This document shows, in pieces, positions 1 through 12,000 of a DNA stretch of 64,000 bases. The notes under the pieces are model-generated. The model saw only the letters and a list, made by a program, of their open reading frames with translations, searched no databases and had not been told where the DNA came from. How positions within the stretch are numbered: the first letter of the stretch is position 1; each line of letters opens with the position of its first letter. The stretch is taken from positions 1-64,000 of the forward strand of contig OZ025786.1 in the NCBI GenBank assembly GCA_964019425.1, written 5' to 3'. The DNA comes from Flectonema sp. DT1601. Its lineage: Eukaryota > Euglenozoa > Diplonemea > Diplonemida > Diplonemidae. Both the position numbers and the translations under genes were made by a program.

Positions 1-3000
1 GTTTGCGGGTTTGCGGGTTTGCGGGTTTGCGGGTTTGCGGGTTTGCGGGTTTGCGGGTTTGCGGGTTTGCGGGTTTGCGGGTTTGCGGGTTTGCGGGTTT
101 GCGGGTTTGCGGGTTTGCGGGTTTGCGGGTTTGCGGGTTTGCGGGTTTGCGGGTTTGCGGGTTTGCGGGTTTGCGGGTTTGCGGGTTTGCGGGTTTGCGG
201 GTTTGCGGGTTTGCGGGTTTGCGGGTTTGCGGGTTTGCGGGTTTGCGGGTTTGCGGGTTTGCGGGTTTGCGGGTTTGCGGGTTTGCGGGTTTGCGGGTTT
301 GCGGGTTTGCGGGTTTGCGGGTTTGCGGGTTTGCGGGTTTGCGGGTTTGCGGGTTTGCGGGTTTGCGGGTTTGCGGGTTTGCGGGTTTGCGGGTTTGCGG
401 GTTTGCGGGTTTGCGGGTTTGCGGGTTTGCGGGTTTGCGGGTTTGCGGGTTTGCGGGTTTGCGGGTTTGCGGGTTTGCGGGTTTGCGGGTTTGCGGGTTT
501 GCGGGTTTGCGGGTTTGCGGGTTTGCGGGTTTGCGGGTTTGCGGGTTTGCGGGTTTGCGGGTTTGCGGGTTTGCGGGTTTGCGGGTTTGCGGGTTTGCGG
601 GTTTGCGGGTTTGCGGGTTTGCGGGTTTGCGGGTTTGCGGGTTTGCGGGTTTGCGGGTTTGCGGGTTTGCGGGTTTGCGGGTTTGCGGGTTTGCGGGTTT
701 GCGGGTTTGCGGGTTTGCGGGTTTGCGGGTTTGCGGGTTTGCGGGTTTGCGGGTTTGCGGGTTTGCGGGTTTGCGGGTTTGCGGGTTTGCGGGTTTGCGG
801 GTTTGCGGGTTTGCGGGTTTGCGGGTTTGCGGGTTTGCGGGTTTGCGGGTTTGCGGGTTTGCGGGTTTGCGGGTTTGCGGGTTTGCGGGTTTGCGGGTTT
901 GCGGGTTTGCGGGTTTGCGGGTTTGCGGGTTTGCGGGTTTGCGGGTTTGCGGGTTTGCGGGTTTGCGGGTTTGCGGGTTTGCGGGTTTGCGGGTTTGCGG
1001 GTTTGCGGGTTTGCGGGTTTGCGGGTTTGCGGGTTTGCGGGTTTGCGGGTTTGCGGGTTTGCGGGTTTGCGGGTTTGCGGGTTTGCGGGTTTGCGGGTTT
1101 GCGGGTTTGCGGGTTTGCGGGTTTGCGGGTTTGCGGGTTTGCGGGTTTGCGGGTTTGCGGGTTTGCGGGTTTGCGGGTTTGCGGGTTTGCGGGTTTGCGG
1201 GTTTGCGGGTTTGCGGGTTTGCGGGTTTGCGGGTTTGCGGGTTTGCGGGTTTGCGGGTTTGCGGGTTTGCGGGTTTGCGGGTTTGCGGGTTTGCGGGTTT
1301 GCGGGTTTGCGGGTTTGCGGGTTTGCGGGTTTGCGGGTTTGCGGGTTTGCGGGTTTGCGGGTTTGCGGGTTTGCGGGTTTGCGGGTTTGCGGGTTTGCGG
1401 GTTTGCGGGTTTGCGGGTTTGCGGGTTTGCGGGTTTGCGGGTTTGCGGGTTTGCGGGTTTGCGGGTTTGCGGGTTTGCGGGTTTGCGGGTTTGCGGGTTT
1501 GCGGGTTTGCGGGTTTGCGGGTTTGCGGGTTTGCGGGTTTGCGGGTTTGCGGGTTTGCGGGTTTGCGGGTTTGCGGGTTTGCGGGTTTGCGGGTTTGCGG
1601 GTTTGCGGGTTTGCGGGTTTGCGGGTTTGCGGGTTTGCGGGTTTGCGGGTTTGCGGGTTTGCGGGTTTGCGGGTTTGCGGGTTTGCGGGTTTGCGGGTTT
1701 GCGGGTTTGCGGGTTTGCGGGTTTGCGGGTTTGCGGGTTTGCGGGTTTGCGGGTTTGCGGGTTTGCGGGTTTGCGGGTTTGCGGGTTTGCGGGTTTGCGG
1801 GTTTGCGGGTTTGCGGGTTTGCGGGTTTCGGGTTTGCGGGTTTGCGGGTTTGCGGGTTTGCGGGTTTGCGGGTTTGCGGGTTTGCGGGTTTGCGGGTTTG
1901 CGGGTTTGCGGGTTTGCGGGTTTGCGGGTTTGCGGGTTTGCGGGTTTGCGGGTTTGCGGGTTTGCGGGTTTGCGGGTTTGCGGGTTTGCGGGTTTGCGGG
2001 TTTGCGGGTTTGCGGGTTTGCGGGTTTGCGGGTTTGCGGGTTTGCGGGTTTGCGGGTTTGCGGGTTTGCGGGTTTGCGGGTTTGCGGGTTTGCGGGTTTG
2101 CGGGTTTGCGGGTTTGCGGGTTTGCGGGTTTGCGGGTTTGCGGGTTTGCGGGTTTGCGGGTTTGCGGGTTTGCGGGTTTGCGGGTTTGCGGGTTTGCGGG
2201 TTTGCGGGTTTGCGGGTTTGCGGGTTTGCGGGTTTGCGGGTTTGCGGGTTTGCGGGTTTGCGGGTTTGCGGGTTTGCGGGTTTGCGGGTTTGCGGGTTTG
2301 CGGGTTTGCGGGTTTGCGGGTTTGCGGGTTTGCGGGTTTGCGGGTTTGCGGGTTTGCGGGTTTGCGGGTTTGCGGGTTTGCGGGTTTGCGGGTTTGCGGG
2401 TTTGCGGGTTTGCGGGTTTGCGGGTTTGCGGGTTTGCGGGTTTGCGGGTTTGCGGGTTTGCGGGTTTGCGGGTTTGCGGGTTTGCGGGTTTGCGGGTTTG
2501 CGGGTTTGCGGGTTTGCGGGTTTGCGGGTTTGCGGGTTTGCGGGTTTGCGGGTTTGCGGGTTTGCGGGTTTGCGGGTTTGCGGGTTTGCGGGTTTGCGGG
2601 TTTGCGGGTTTGCGGGTTTGCGGGTTTGCGGGTTTGCGGGTTTGCGGGTTTGCGGGTTTGCGGGTTTGCGGGTTTGCGGGTTTGCGGGTTTGCGGGTTTG
2701 CGGGTTTGCGGGTTTGCGGGTTTGCGGGTTTGCGGGTTTGCGGGTTTGCGGGTTTGCGGGTTTGCGGGTTTGCGGGTTTGCGGGTTTGCGGGTTTGCGGG
2801 TTTGCGGGTTTGCGGGTTTGCGGGTTTGCGGGTTTGCGGGTTTGCGGGTTTGCGGGTTTGCGGGTTTGCGGGTTTGCGGGTTTGCGGGTTTGCGGGTTTG
2901 CGGGTTTGCGGGTTTGCGGGTTTGCGGGTTTGCGGGTTTGCGGGTTTGCGGGTTTGCGGGTTTGCGGGTTTGCGGGTTTGCGGGTTTGCGGGTTTGCGGG

Positions 3001-6000
3001 TTTGCGGGTTTGCGGGTTTGCGGGTTTGCGGGTTTGCGGGTTTGCGGGTTTGCGGGTTTGCGGGTTTGCGGGTTTGCGGGTTTGCGGGTTTGCGGGTTTG
3101 CGGGTTTGCGGGTTTGCGGGTTTGCGGGTTTGCGGGTTTGCGGGTTTGCGGGTTTGCGGGTTTGCGGGTTTGCGGGTTTGCGGGTTTGCGGGTTTGCGGG
3201 TTTGCGGGTTTGCGGGTTTGCGGGTTTGCGGGTTTGCGGGTTTGCGGGTTTGCGGGTTTGCGGGTTTGCGGGTTTGCGGGTTTGCGGGTTTGCGGGTTTG
3301 CGGGTTTGCGGGTTTGCGGGTTTGCGGGTTTGCGGGTTTGCGGGTTTGCGGGTTTGCGGGTTTGCGGGTTTGCGGGTTTGCGGGTTTGCGGGTTTGCGGG
3401 TTTGCGGGTTTGCGGGTTTGCGGGTTTGCGGGTTTGCGGGTTTGCGGGTTTGCGGGTTTGCGGGTTTGCGGGTTTGCGGGTTTGCGGGTTTGCGGGTTTG
3501 CGGGTTTGCGGGTTTGCGGGTTTGCGGGTTTGCGGGTTTGCGGGTTTGCGGGTTTGCGGGTTTGCGGGTTTGCGGGTTTGCGGGTTTGCGGGTTTGCGGG
3601 TTTGCGGGTTTGCGGGTTTGCGGGTTTGCGGGTTTGCGGGTTTGCGGGTTTGCGGGTTTGCGGGTTTGCGGGTTTGCGGGTTTGCGGGTTTGCGGGTTTG
3701 CGGGTTTGCGGGTTTGCGGGTTTGCGGGTTTGCGGGTTTGCGGGTTTGCGGGTTTGCGGGTTTGCGGGTTTGCGGGTTTGCGGGTTTGCGGGTTTGCGGG
3801 TTTGCGGGTTTGCGGGTTTGCGGGTTTGCGGGTTTGCGGGTTTGCGGGTTTGCGGGTTTGCGGGTTTGCGGGTTTGCGGGTTTGCGGGTTTGCGGGTTTG
3901 CGGGTTTGCGGGTTTGCGGGTTTGCGGGTTTGCGGGTTTGCGGGTTTGCGGGTTTGCGGGTTTGCGGGTTTGCGGGTTTGCGGGTTTGCGGGTTTGCGGG
4001 TTTGCGGGTTTGCGGGTTTGCGGGTTTGCGGGTTTGCGGGTTTGCGGGTTTGCGGGTTTGCGGGTTTGCGGGTTTGCGGGTTTGCGGGTTTGCGGGTTTG
4101 CGGGTTTGCGGGTTTGCGGGTTTGCGGGTTTGCGGGTTTGCGGGTTTGCGGGTTTGCGGGTTTGCGGGTTTGCGGGTTTGCGGGTTTGCGGGTTTGCGGG
4201 TTTGCGGGTTTGCGGGTTTGCGGGTTTGCGGGTTTGCGGGTTTGCGGGTTTGCGGGTTTGCGGGTTTGCGGGTTTGCGGGTTTGCGGGTTTGCGGGTTTG
4301 CGGGTTTGCGGGTTTGCGGGTTTGCGGGTTTGCGGGTTTGCGGGTTTGCGGGTTTGCGGGTTTGCGGGTTTGCGGGTTTGCGGGTTTGCGGGTTTGCGGG
4401 TTTGCGGGTTTGCGGGTTTGCGGGTTTGCGGGTTTGCGGGTTTGCGGGTTTGCGGGTTTGCGGGTTTGCGGGTTTGCGGGTTTGCGGGTTTGCGGGTTTG
4501 CGGGTTTGCGGGTTTGCGGGTTTGCGGGTTTGCGGGTTTGCGGGTTTGCGGGTTTGCGGGTTTGCGGGTTTGCGGGTTTGCGGGTTTGCGGGTTTGCGGG
4601 TTTGCGGGTTTGCGGGTTTGCGGGTTTGCGGGTTTGCGGGTTTGCGGGTTTGCGGGTTTGCGGGTTTGCGGGTTTGCGGGTTTGCGGGTTTGCGGGTTTG
4701 CGGGTTTGCGGGTTTGCGGGTTTGCGGGTTTGCGGGTTTGCGGGTTTGCGGGTTTGCGGGTTTGCGGGTTTGCGGGTTTGCGGGTTTGCGGGTTTGCGGG
4801 TTTGCGGGTTTGCGGGTTTGCGGGTTTGCGGGTTTGCGGGTTTGCGGGTTTGCGGGTTTGCGGGTTTGCGGGTTTGCGGGTTTGCGGGTTTGCGGGTTTG
4901 CGGGTTTGCGGGTTTGCGGGTTTGCGGGTTTGCGGGTTTGCGGGTTTGCGGGTTTGCGGGTTTGCGGGTTTGCGGGTTTGCGGGTTTGCGGGTTTGCGGG
5001 TTTGCGGGTTTGCGGGTTTGCGGGTTTGCGGGTTTGCGGGTTTGCGGGTTTGCGGGTTTGCGGGTTTGCGGGTTTGCGGGTTTGCGGGTTTGCGGGTTTG
5101 CGGGTTTGCGGGTTTGCGGGTTTGCGGGTTTGCGGGTTTGCGGGTTTGCGGGTTTGCGGGTTTGCGGGTTTGCGGGTTTGCGGGTTTGCGGGTTTGCGGG
5201 TTTGCGGGTTTGCGGGTTTGCGGGTTTGCGGGTTTGCGGGTTTGCGGGTTTGCGGGTTTGCGGGTTTGCGGGTTTGCGGGTTTGCGGGTTTGCGGGTTTG
5301 CGGGTTTGCGGGTTTGCGGGTTTGCGGGTTTGCGGGTTTGCGGGTTTGCGGGTTTGCGGGTTTGCGGGTTTGCGGGTTTGCGGGTTTGCGGGTTTGCGGG
5401 TTTGCGGGTTTGCGGGTTTGCGGGTTTGCGGGTTTGCGGGTTTGCGGGTTTGCGGGTTTGCGGGTTTGCGGGTTTGCGGGTTTGCGGGTTTGCGGGTTTG
5501 CGGGTTTGCGGGTTTGCGGGTTTGCGGGTTTGCGGGTTTGCGGGTTTGCGGGTTTGCGGGTTTGCGGGTTTGCGGGTTTGCGGGTTTGCGGGTTTGCGGG
5601 TTTGCGGGTTTGCGGGTTTGCGGGTTTGCGGGTTTGCGGGTTTGCGGGTTTGCGGGTTTGCGGGTTTGCGGGTTTGCGGGTTTGCGGGTTTGCGGGTTTG
5701 CGGGTTTGCGGGTTTGCGGGTTTGCGGGTTTGCGGGTTTGCGGGTTTGCGGGTTTGCGGGTTTGCGGGTTTGCGGGTTTGCGGGTTTGCGGGTTTGCGGG
5801 TTTGCGGGTTTGCGGGTTTGCGGGTTTGCGGGTTTGCGGGTTTGCGGGTTTGCGGGTTTGCGGGTTTGCGGGTTTGCGGGTTTGCGGGTTTGCGGGTTTG
5901 CGGGTTTGCGGGTTTGCGGGTTTGCGGGTTTGCGGGTTTGCGGGTTTGCGGGTTTGCGGGTTTGCGGGTTTGCGGGTTTGCGGGTTTGCGGGTTTGCGGG

Positions 6001-9000
6001 TTTGCGGGTTTGCGGGTTTGCGGGTTTGCGGGTTTGCGGGTTTGCGGGTTTGCGGGTTTGCGGGTTTGCGGGTTTGCGGGTTTGCGGGTTTGCGGGTTTG
6101 CGGGTTTGCGGGTTTGCGGGTTTGCGGGTTTGCGGGTTTGCGGGTTTGCGGGTTTGCGGGTTTGCGGGTTTGCGGGTTTGCGGGTTTGCGGGTTTGCGGG
6201 TTTGCGGGTTTGCGGGTTTGCGGGTTTGCGGGTTTGCGGGTTTGCGGGTTTGCGGGTTTGCGGGTTTGCGGGTTTGCGGGTTTGCGGGTTTGCGGGTTTG
6301 CGGGTTTGCGGGTTTGCGGGTTTGCGGGTTTGCGGGTTTGCGGGTTTGCGGGTTTGCGGGTTTGCGGGTTTGCGGGTTTGCGGGTTTGCGGGTTTGCGGG
6401 TTTGCGGGTTTGCGGGTTTGCGGGTTTGCGGGTTTGCGGGTTTGCGGGTTTGCGGGTTTGCGGGTTTGCGGGTTTGCGGGTTTGCGGGTTTGCGGGTTTG
6501 CGGGTTTGCGGGTTTGCGGGTTTGCGGGTTTGCGGGTTTGCGGGTTTGCGGGTTTGCGGGTTTGCGGGTTTGCGGGTTTGCGGGTTTGCGGGTTTGCGGG
6601 TTTGCGGGTTTGCGGGTTTGCGGGTTTGCGGGTTTGCGGGTTTGCGGGTTTGCGGGTTTGCGGGTTTGCGGGTTTGCGGGTTTGCGGGTTTGCGGGTTTG
6701 CGGGTTTGCGGGTTTGCGGGTTTGCGGGTTTGCGGGTTTGCGGGTTTGCGGGTTTGCGGGTTTGCGGGTTTGCGGGTTTGCGGGTTTGCGGGTTTGCGGG
6801 TTTGCGGGTTTGCGGGTTTGCGGGTTTGCGGGTTTGCGGGTTTGCGGGTTTGCGGGTTTGCGGGTTTGCGGGTTTGCGGGTTTGCGGGTTTGCGGGTTTG
6901 CGGGTTTGCGGGTTTGCGGGTTTGCGGGTTTGCGGGTTTGCGGGTTTGCGGGTTTGCGGGTTTGCGGGTTTGCGGGTTTGCGGGTTTGCGGGTTTGCGGG
7001 TTTGCGGGTTTGCGGGTTTGCGGGTTTGCGGGTTTGCGGGTTTGCGGGTTTGCGGGTTTGCGGGTTTGCGGGTTTGCGGGTTTGCGGGTTTGCGGGTTTG
7101 CGGGTTTGCGGGTTTGCGGGTTTGCGGGTTTGCGGGTTTGCGGGTTTGCGGGTTTGCGGGTTTGCGGGTTTGCGGGTTTGCGGGTTTGCGGGTTTGCGGG
7201 TTTGCGGGTTTGCGGGTTTGCGGGTTTGCGGGTTTGCGGGTTTGCGGGTTTGCGGGTTTGCGGGTTTGCGGGTTTGCGGGTTTGCGGGTTTGCGGGTTTG
7301 CGGGTTTGCGGGTTTGCGGGTTTGCGGGTTTGCGGGTTTGCGGGTTTGCGGGTTTGCGGGTTTGCGGGTTTGCGGGTTTGCGGGTTTGCGGGTTTGCGGG
7401 TTTGCGGGTTTGCGGGTTTGCGGGTTTGCGGGTTTGCGGGTTTGCGGGTTTGCGGGTTTGCGGGTTTGCGGGTTTGCGGGTTTGCGGGTTTGCGGGTTTG
7501 CGGGTTTGCGGGTTTGCGGGTTTGCGGGTTTGCGGGTTTGCGGGTTTGCGGGTTTGCGGGTTTGCGGGTTTGCGGGTTTGCGGGTTTGCGGGTTTGCGGG
7601 TTTGCGGGTTTGCGGGTTTGCGGGTTTGCGGGTTTGCGGGTTTGCGGGTTTGCGGGTTTGCGGGTTTGCGGGTTTGCGGGTTTGCGGGTTTGCGGGTTTG
7701 CGGGTTTGCGGGTTTGCGGGTTTGCGGGTTTGCGGGTTTGCGGGTTTGCGGGTTTGCGGGTTTGCGGGTTTGCGGGTTTGCGGGTTTGCGGGTTTGCGGG
7801 TTTGCGGGTTTGCGGGTTTGCGGGTTTGCGGGTTTGCGGGTTTGCGGGTTTGCGGGTTTGCGGGTTTGCGGGTTTGCGGGTTTGCGGGTTTGCGGGTTTG
7901 CGGGTTTGCGGGTTTGCGGGTTTGCGGGTTTGCGGGTTTGCGGGTTTGCGGGTTTGCGGGTTTGCGGGTTTGCGGGTTTGCGGGTTTGCGGGTTTGCGGG
8001 TTTGCGGGTTTGCGGGTTTGCGGGTTTGCGGGTTTGCGGGTTTGCGGGTTTGCGGGTTTGCGGGTTTGCGGGTTTGCGGGTTTGCGGGTTTGCGGGTTTG
8101 CGGGTTTGCGGGTTTGCGGGTTTGCGGGTTTGCGGGTTTGCGGGTTTGCGGGTTTGCGGGTTTGCGGGTTTGCGGGTTTGCGGGTTTGCGGGTTTGCGGG
8201 TTTGCGGGTTTGCGGGTTTGCGGGTTTGCGGGTTTGCGGGTTTGCGGGTTTGCGGGTTTGCGGGTTTGCGGGTTTGCGGGTTTGCGGGTTTGCGGGTTTG
8301 CGGGTTTGCGGGTTTGCGGGTTTGCGGGTTTGCGGGTTTGCGGGTTTGCGGGTTTGCGGGTTTGCGGGTTTGCGGGTTTGCGGGTTTGCGGGTTTGCGGG
8401 TTTGCGGGTTTGCGGGTTTGCGGGTTTGCGGGTTTGCGGGTTTGCGGGTTTGCGGGTTTGCGGGTTTGCGGGTTTGCGGGTTTGCGGGTTTGCGGGTTTG
8501 CGGGTTTGCGGGTTTGCGGGTTTGCGGGTTTGCGGGTTTGCGGGTTTGCGGGTTTGCGGGTTTGCGGGTTTGCGGGTTTGCGGGTTTGCGGGTTTGCGGG
8601 TTTGCGGGTTTGCGGGTTTGCGGGTTTGCGGGTTTGCGGGTTTGCGGGTTTGCGGGTTTGCGGGTTTGCGGGTTTGCGGGTTTGCGGGTTTGCGGGTTTG
8701 CGGGTTTGCGGGTTTGCGGGTTTGCGGGTTTGCGGGTTTGCGGGTTTGCGGGTTTGCGGGTTTGCGGGTTTGCGGGTTTGCGGGTTTGCGGGTTTGCGGG
8801 TTTGCGGGTTTGCGGGTTTGCGGGTTTGCGGGTTTGCGGGTTTGCGGGTTTGCGGGTTTGCGGGTTTGCGGGTTTGCGGGTTTGCGGGTTTGCGGGTTTG
8901 CGGGTTTGCGGGTTTGCGGGTTTGCGGGTTTGCGGGTTTGCGGGTTTGCGGGTTTGCGGGTTTGCGGGTTTGCGGGTTTGCGGGTTTGCGGGTTTGCGGG

Positions 9001-12000
9001 TTTGCGGGTTTGCGGGTTTGCGGGTTTGCGGGTTTGCGGGTTTGCGGGTTTGCGGGTTTGCGGGTTTGCGGGTTTGCGGGTTTGCGGGTTTGCGGGTTTG
9101 CGGGTTTGCGGGTTTGCGGGTTTGCGGGTTTGCGGGTTTGCGGGTTTGCGGGTTTGCGGGTTTGCGGGTTTGCGGGTTTGCGGGTTTGCGGGTTTGCGGG
9201 TTTGCGGGTTTGCGGGTTTGCGGGTTTGCGGGTTTGCGGGTTTGCGGGTTTGCGGGTTTGCGGGTTTGCGGGTTTGCGGGTTTGCGGGTTTGCGGGTTTG
9301 CGGGTTTGCGGGTTTGCGGGTTTGCGGGTTTGCGGGTTTGCGGGTTTGCGGGTTTGCGGGTTTGCGGGTTTGCGGGTTTGCGGGTTTGCGGGTTTGCGGG
9401 TTTGCGGGTTTGCGGGTTTGCGGGTTTGCGGGTTTGCGGGTTTGCGGGTTTGCGGGTTTGCGGGTTTGCGGGTTTGCGGGTTTGCGGGTTTGCGGGTTTG
9501 CGGGTTTGCGGGTTTGCGGGTTTGCGGGTTTGCGGGTTTGCGGGTTTGCGGGTTTGCGGGTTTGCGGGTTTGCGGGTTTGCGGGTTTGCGGGTTTGCGGG
9601 TTTGCGGGTTTGCGGGTTTGCGGGTTTGCGGGTTTGCGGGTTTGCGGGTTTGCGGGTTTGCGGGTTTGCGGGTTTGCGGGTTTGCGGGTTTGCGGGTTTG
9701 CGGGTTTGCGGGTTTGCGGGTTTGCGGGTTTGCGGGTTTGCGGGTTTGCGGGTTTGCGGGTTTGCGGGTTTGCGGGTTTGCGGGTTTGCGGGTTTGCGGG
9801 TTTGCGGGTTTGCGGGTTTGCGGGTTTGCGGGTTTGCGGGTTTGCGGGTTTGCGGGTTTGCGGGTTTGCGGGTTTGCGGGTTTGCGGGTTTGCGGGTTTG
9901 CGGGTTTGCGGGTTTGCGGGTTTGCGGGTTTGCGGGTTTGCGGGTTTGCGGGTTTGCGGGTTTGCGGGTTTGCGGGTTTGCGGGTTTGCGGGTTTGCGGG
10001 TTTGCGGGTTTGCGGGTTTGCGGGTTTGCGGGTTTGCGGGTTTGCGGGTTTGCGGGTTTGCGGGTTTGCGGGTTTGCGGGTTTGCGGGTTTGCGGGTTTG
10101 CGGGTTTGCGGGTTTGCGGGTTTGCGGGTTTGCGGGTTTGCGGGTTTGCGGGTTTGCGGGTTTGCGGGTTTGCGGGTTTGCGGGTTTGCGGGTTTGCGGG
10201 TTTGCGGGTTTGCGGGTTTGCGGGTTTGCGGGTTTGCGGGTTTGCGGGTTTGCGGGTTTGCGGGTTTGCGGGTTTGCGGGTTTGCGGGTTTGCGGGTTTG
10301 CGGGTTTGCGGGTTTGCGGGTTTGCGGGTTTGCGGGTTTGCGGGTTTGCGGGTTTGCGGGTTTGCGGGTTTGCGGGTTTGCGGGTTTGCGGGTTTGCGGG
10401 TTTGCGGGTTTGCGGGTTTGCGGGTTTGCGGGTTTGCGGGTTTGCGGGTTTGCGGGTTTGCGGGTTTGCGGGTTTGCGGGTTTGCGGGTTTGCGGGTTTG
10501 CGGGTTTGCGGGTTTGCGGGTTTGCGGGTTTGCGGGTTTGCGGGTTTGCGGGTTTGCGGGTTTGCGGGTTTGCGGGTTTGCGGGTTTGCGGGTTTGCGGG
10601 TTTGCGGGTTTGCGGGTTTGCGGGTTTGCGGGTTTGCGGGTTTGCGGGTTTGCGGGTTTGCGGGTTTGCGGGTTTGCGGGTTTGCGGGTTTGCGGGTTTG
10701 CGGGTTTGCGGGTTTGCGGGTTTGCGGGTTTGCGGGTTTGCGGGTTTGCGGGTTTGCGGGTTTGCGGGTTTGCGGGTTTGCGGGTTTGCGGGTTTGCGGG
10801 TTTGCGGGTTTGCGGGTTTGCGGGTTTGCGGGTTTGCGGGTTTGCGGGTTTGCGGGTTTGCGGGTTTGCGGGTTTGCGGGTTTGCGGGTTTGCGGGTTTG
10901 CGGGTTTGCGGGTTTGCGGGTTTGCGGGTTTGCGGGTTTGCGGGTTTGCGGGTTTGCGGGTTTGCGGGTTTGCGGGTTTGCGGGTTTGCGGGTTTGCGGG
11001 TTTGCGGGTTTGCGGGTTTGCGGGTTTGCGGGTTTGCGGGTTTGCGGGTTTGCGGGTTTGCGGGTTTGCGGGTTTGCGGGTTTGCGGGTTTGCGGGTTTG
11101 CGGGTTTGCGGGTTTGCGGGTTTGCGGGTTTGCGGGTTTGCGGGTTTGCGGGTTTGCGGGTTTGCGGGTTTGCGGGTTTGCGGGTTTGCGGGTTTGCGGG
11201 TTTGCGGGTTTGCGGGTTTGCGGGTTTGCGGGTTTGCGGGTTTGCGGGTTTGCGGGTTTGCGGGTTTGCGGGTTTGCGGGTTTGCGGGTTTGCGGGTTTG
11301 CGGGTTTGCGGGTTTGCGGGTTTGCGGGTTTGCGGGTTTGCGGGTTTGCGGGTTTGCGGGTTTGCGGGTTTGCGGGTTTGCGGGTTTGCGGGTTTGCGGG
11401 TTTGCGGGTTTGCGGGTTTGCGGGTTTGCGGGTTTGCGGGTTTGCGGGTTTGCGGGTTTGCGGGTTTGCGGGTTTGCGGGTTTGCGGGTTTGCGGGTTTG
11501 CGGGTTTGCGGGTTTGCGGGTTTGCGGGTTTGCGGGTTTGCGGGTTTGCGGGTTTGCGGGTTTGCGGGTTTGCGGGTTTGCGGGTTTGCGGGTTTGCGGG
11601 TTTGCGGGTTTGCGGGTTTGCGGGTTTGCGGGTTTGCGGGTTTGCGGGTTTGCGGGTTTGCGGGTTTGCGGGTTTGCGGGTTTGCGGGTTTGCGGGTTTG
11701 CGGGTTTGCGGGTTTGCGGGTTTGCGGGTTTGCGGGTTTGCGGGTTTGCGGGTTTGCGGGTTTGCGGGTTTGCGGGTTTGCGGGTTTGCGGGTTTGCGGG
11801 TTTGCGGGTTTGCGGGTTTGCGGGTTTGCGGGTTTGCGGGTTTGCGGGTTTGCGGGTTTGCGGGTTTGCGGGTTTGCGGGTTTGCGGGTTTGCGGGTTTG
11901 CGGGTTTGCGGGTTTGCGGGTTTGCGGGTTTGCGGGTTTGCGGGTTTGCGGGTTTGCGGGTTTGCGGGTTTGCGGGTTTGCGGGTTTGCGGGTTTGCGGG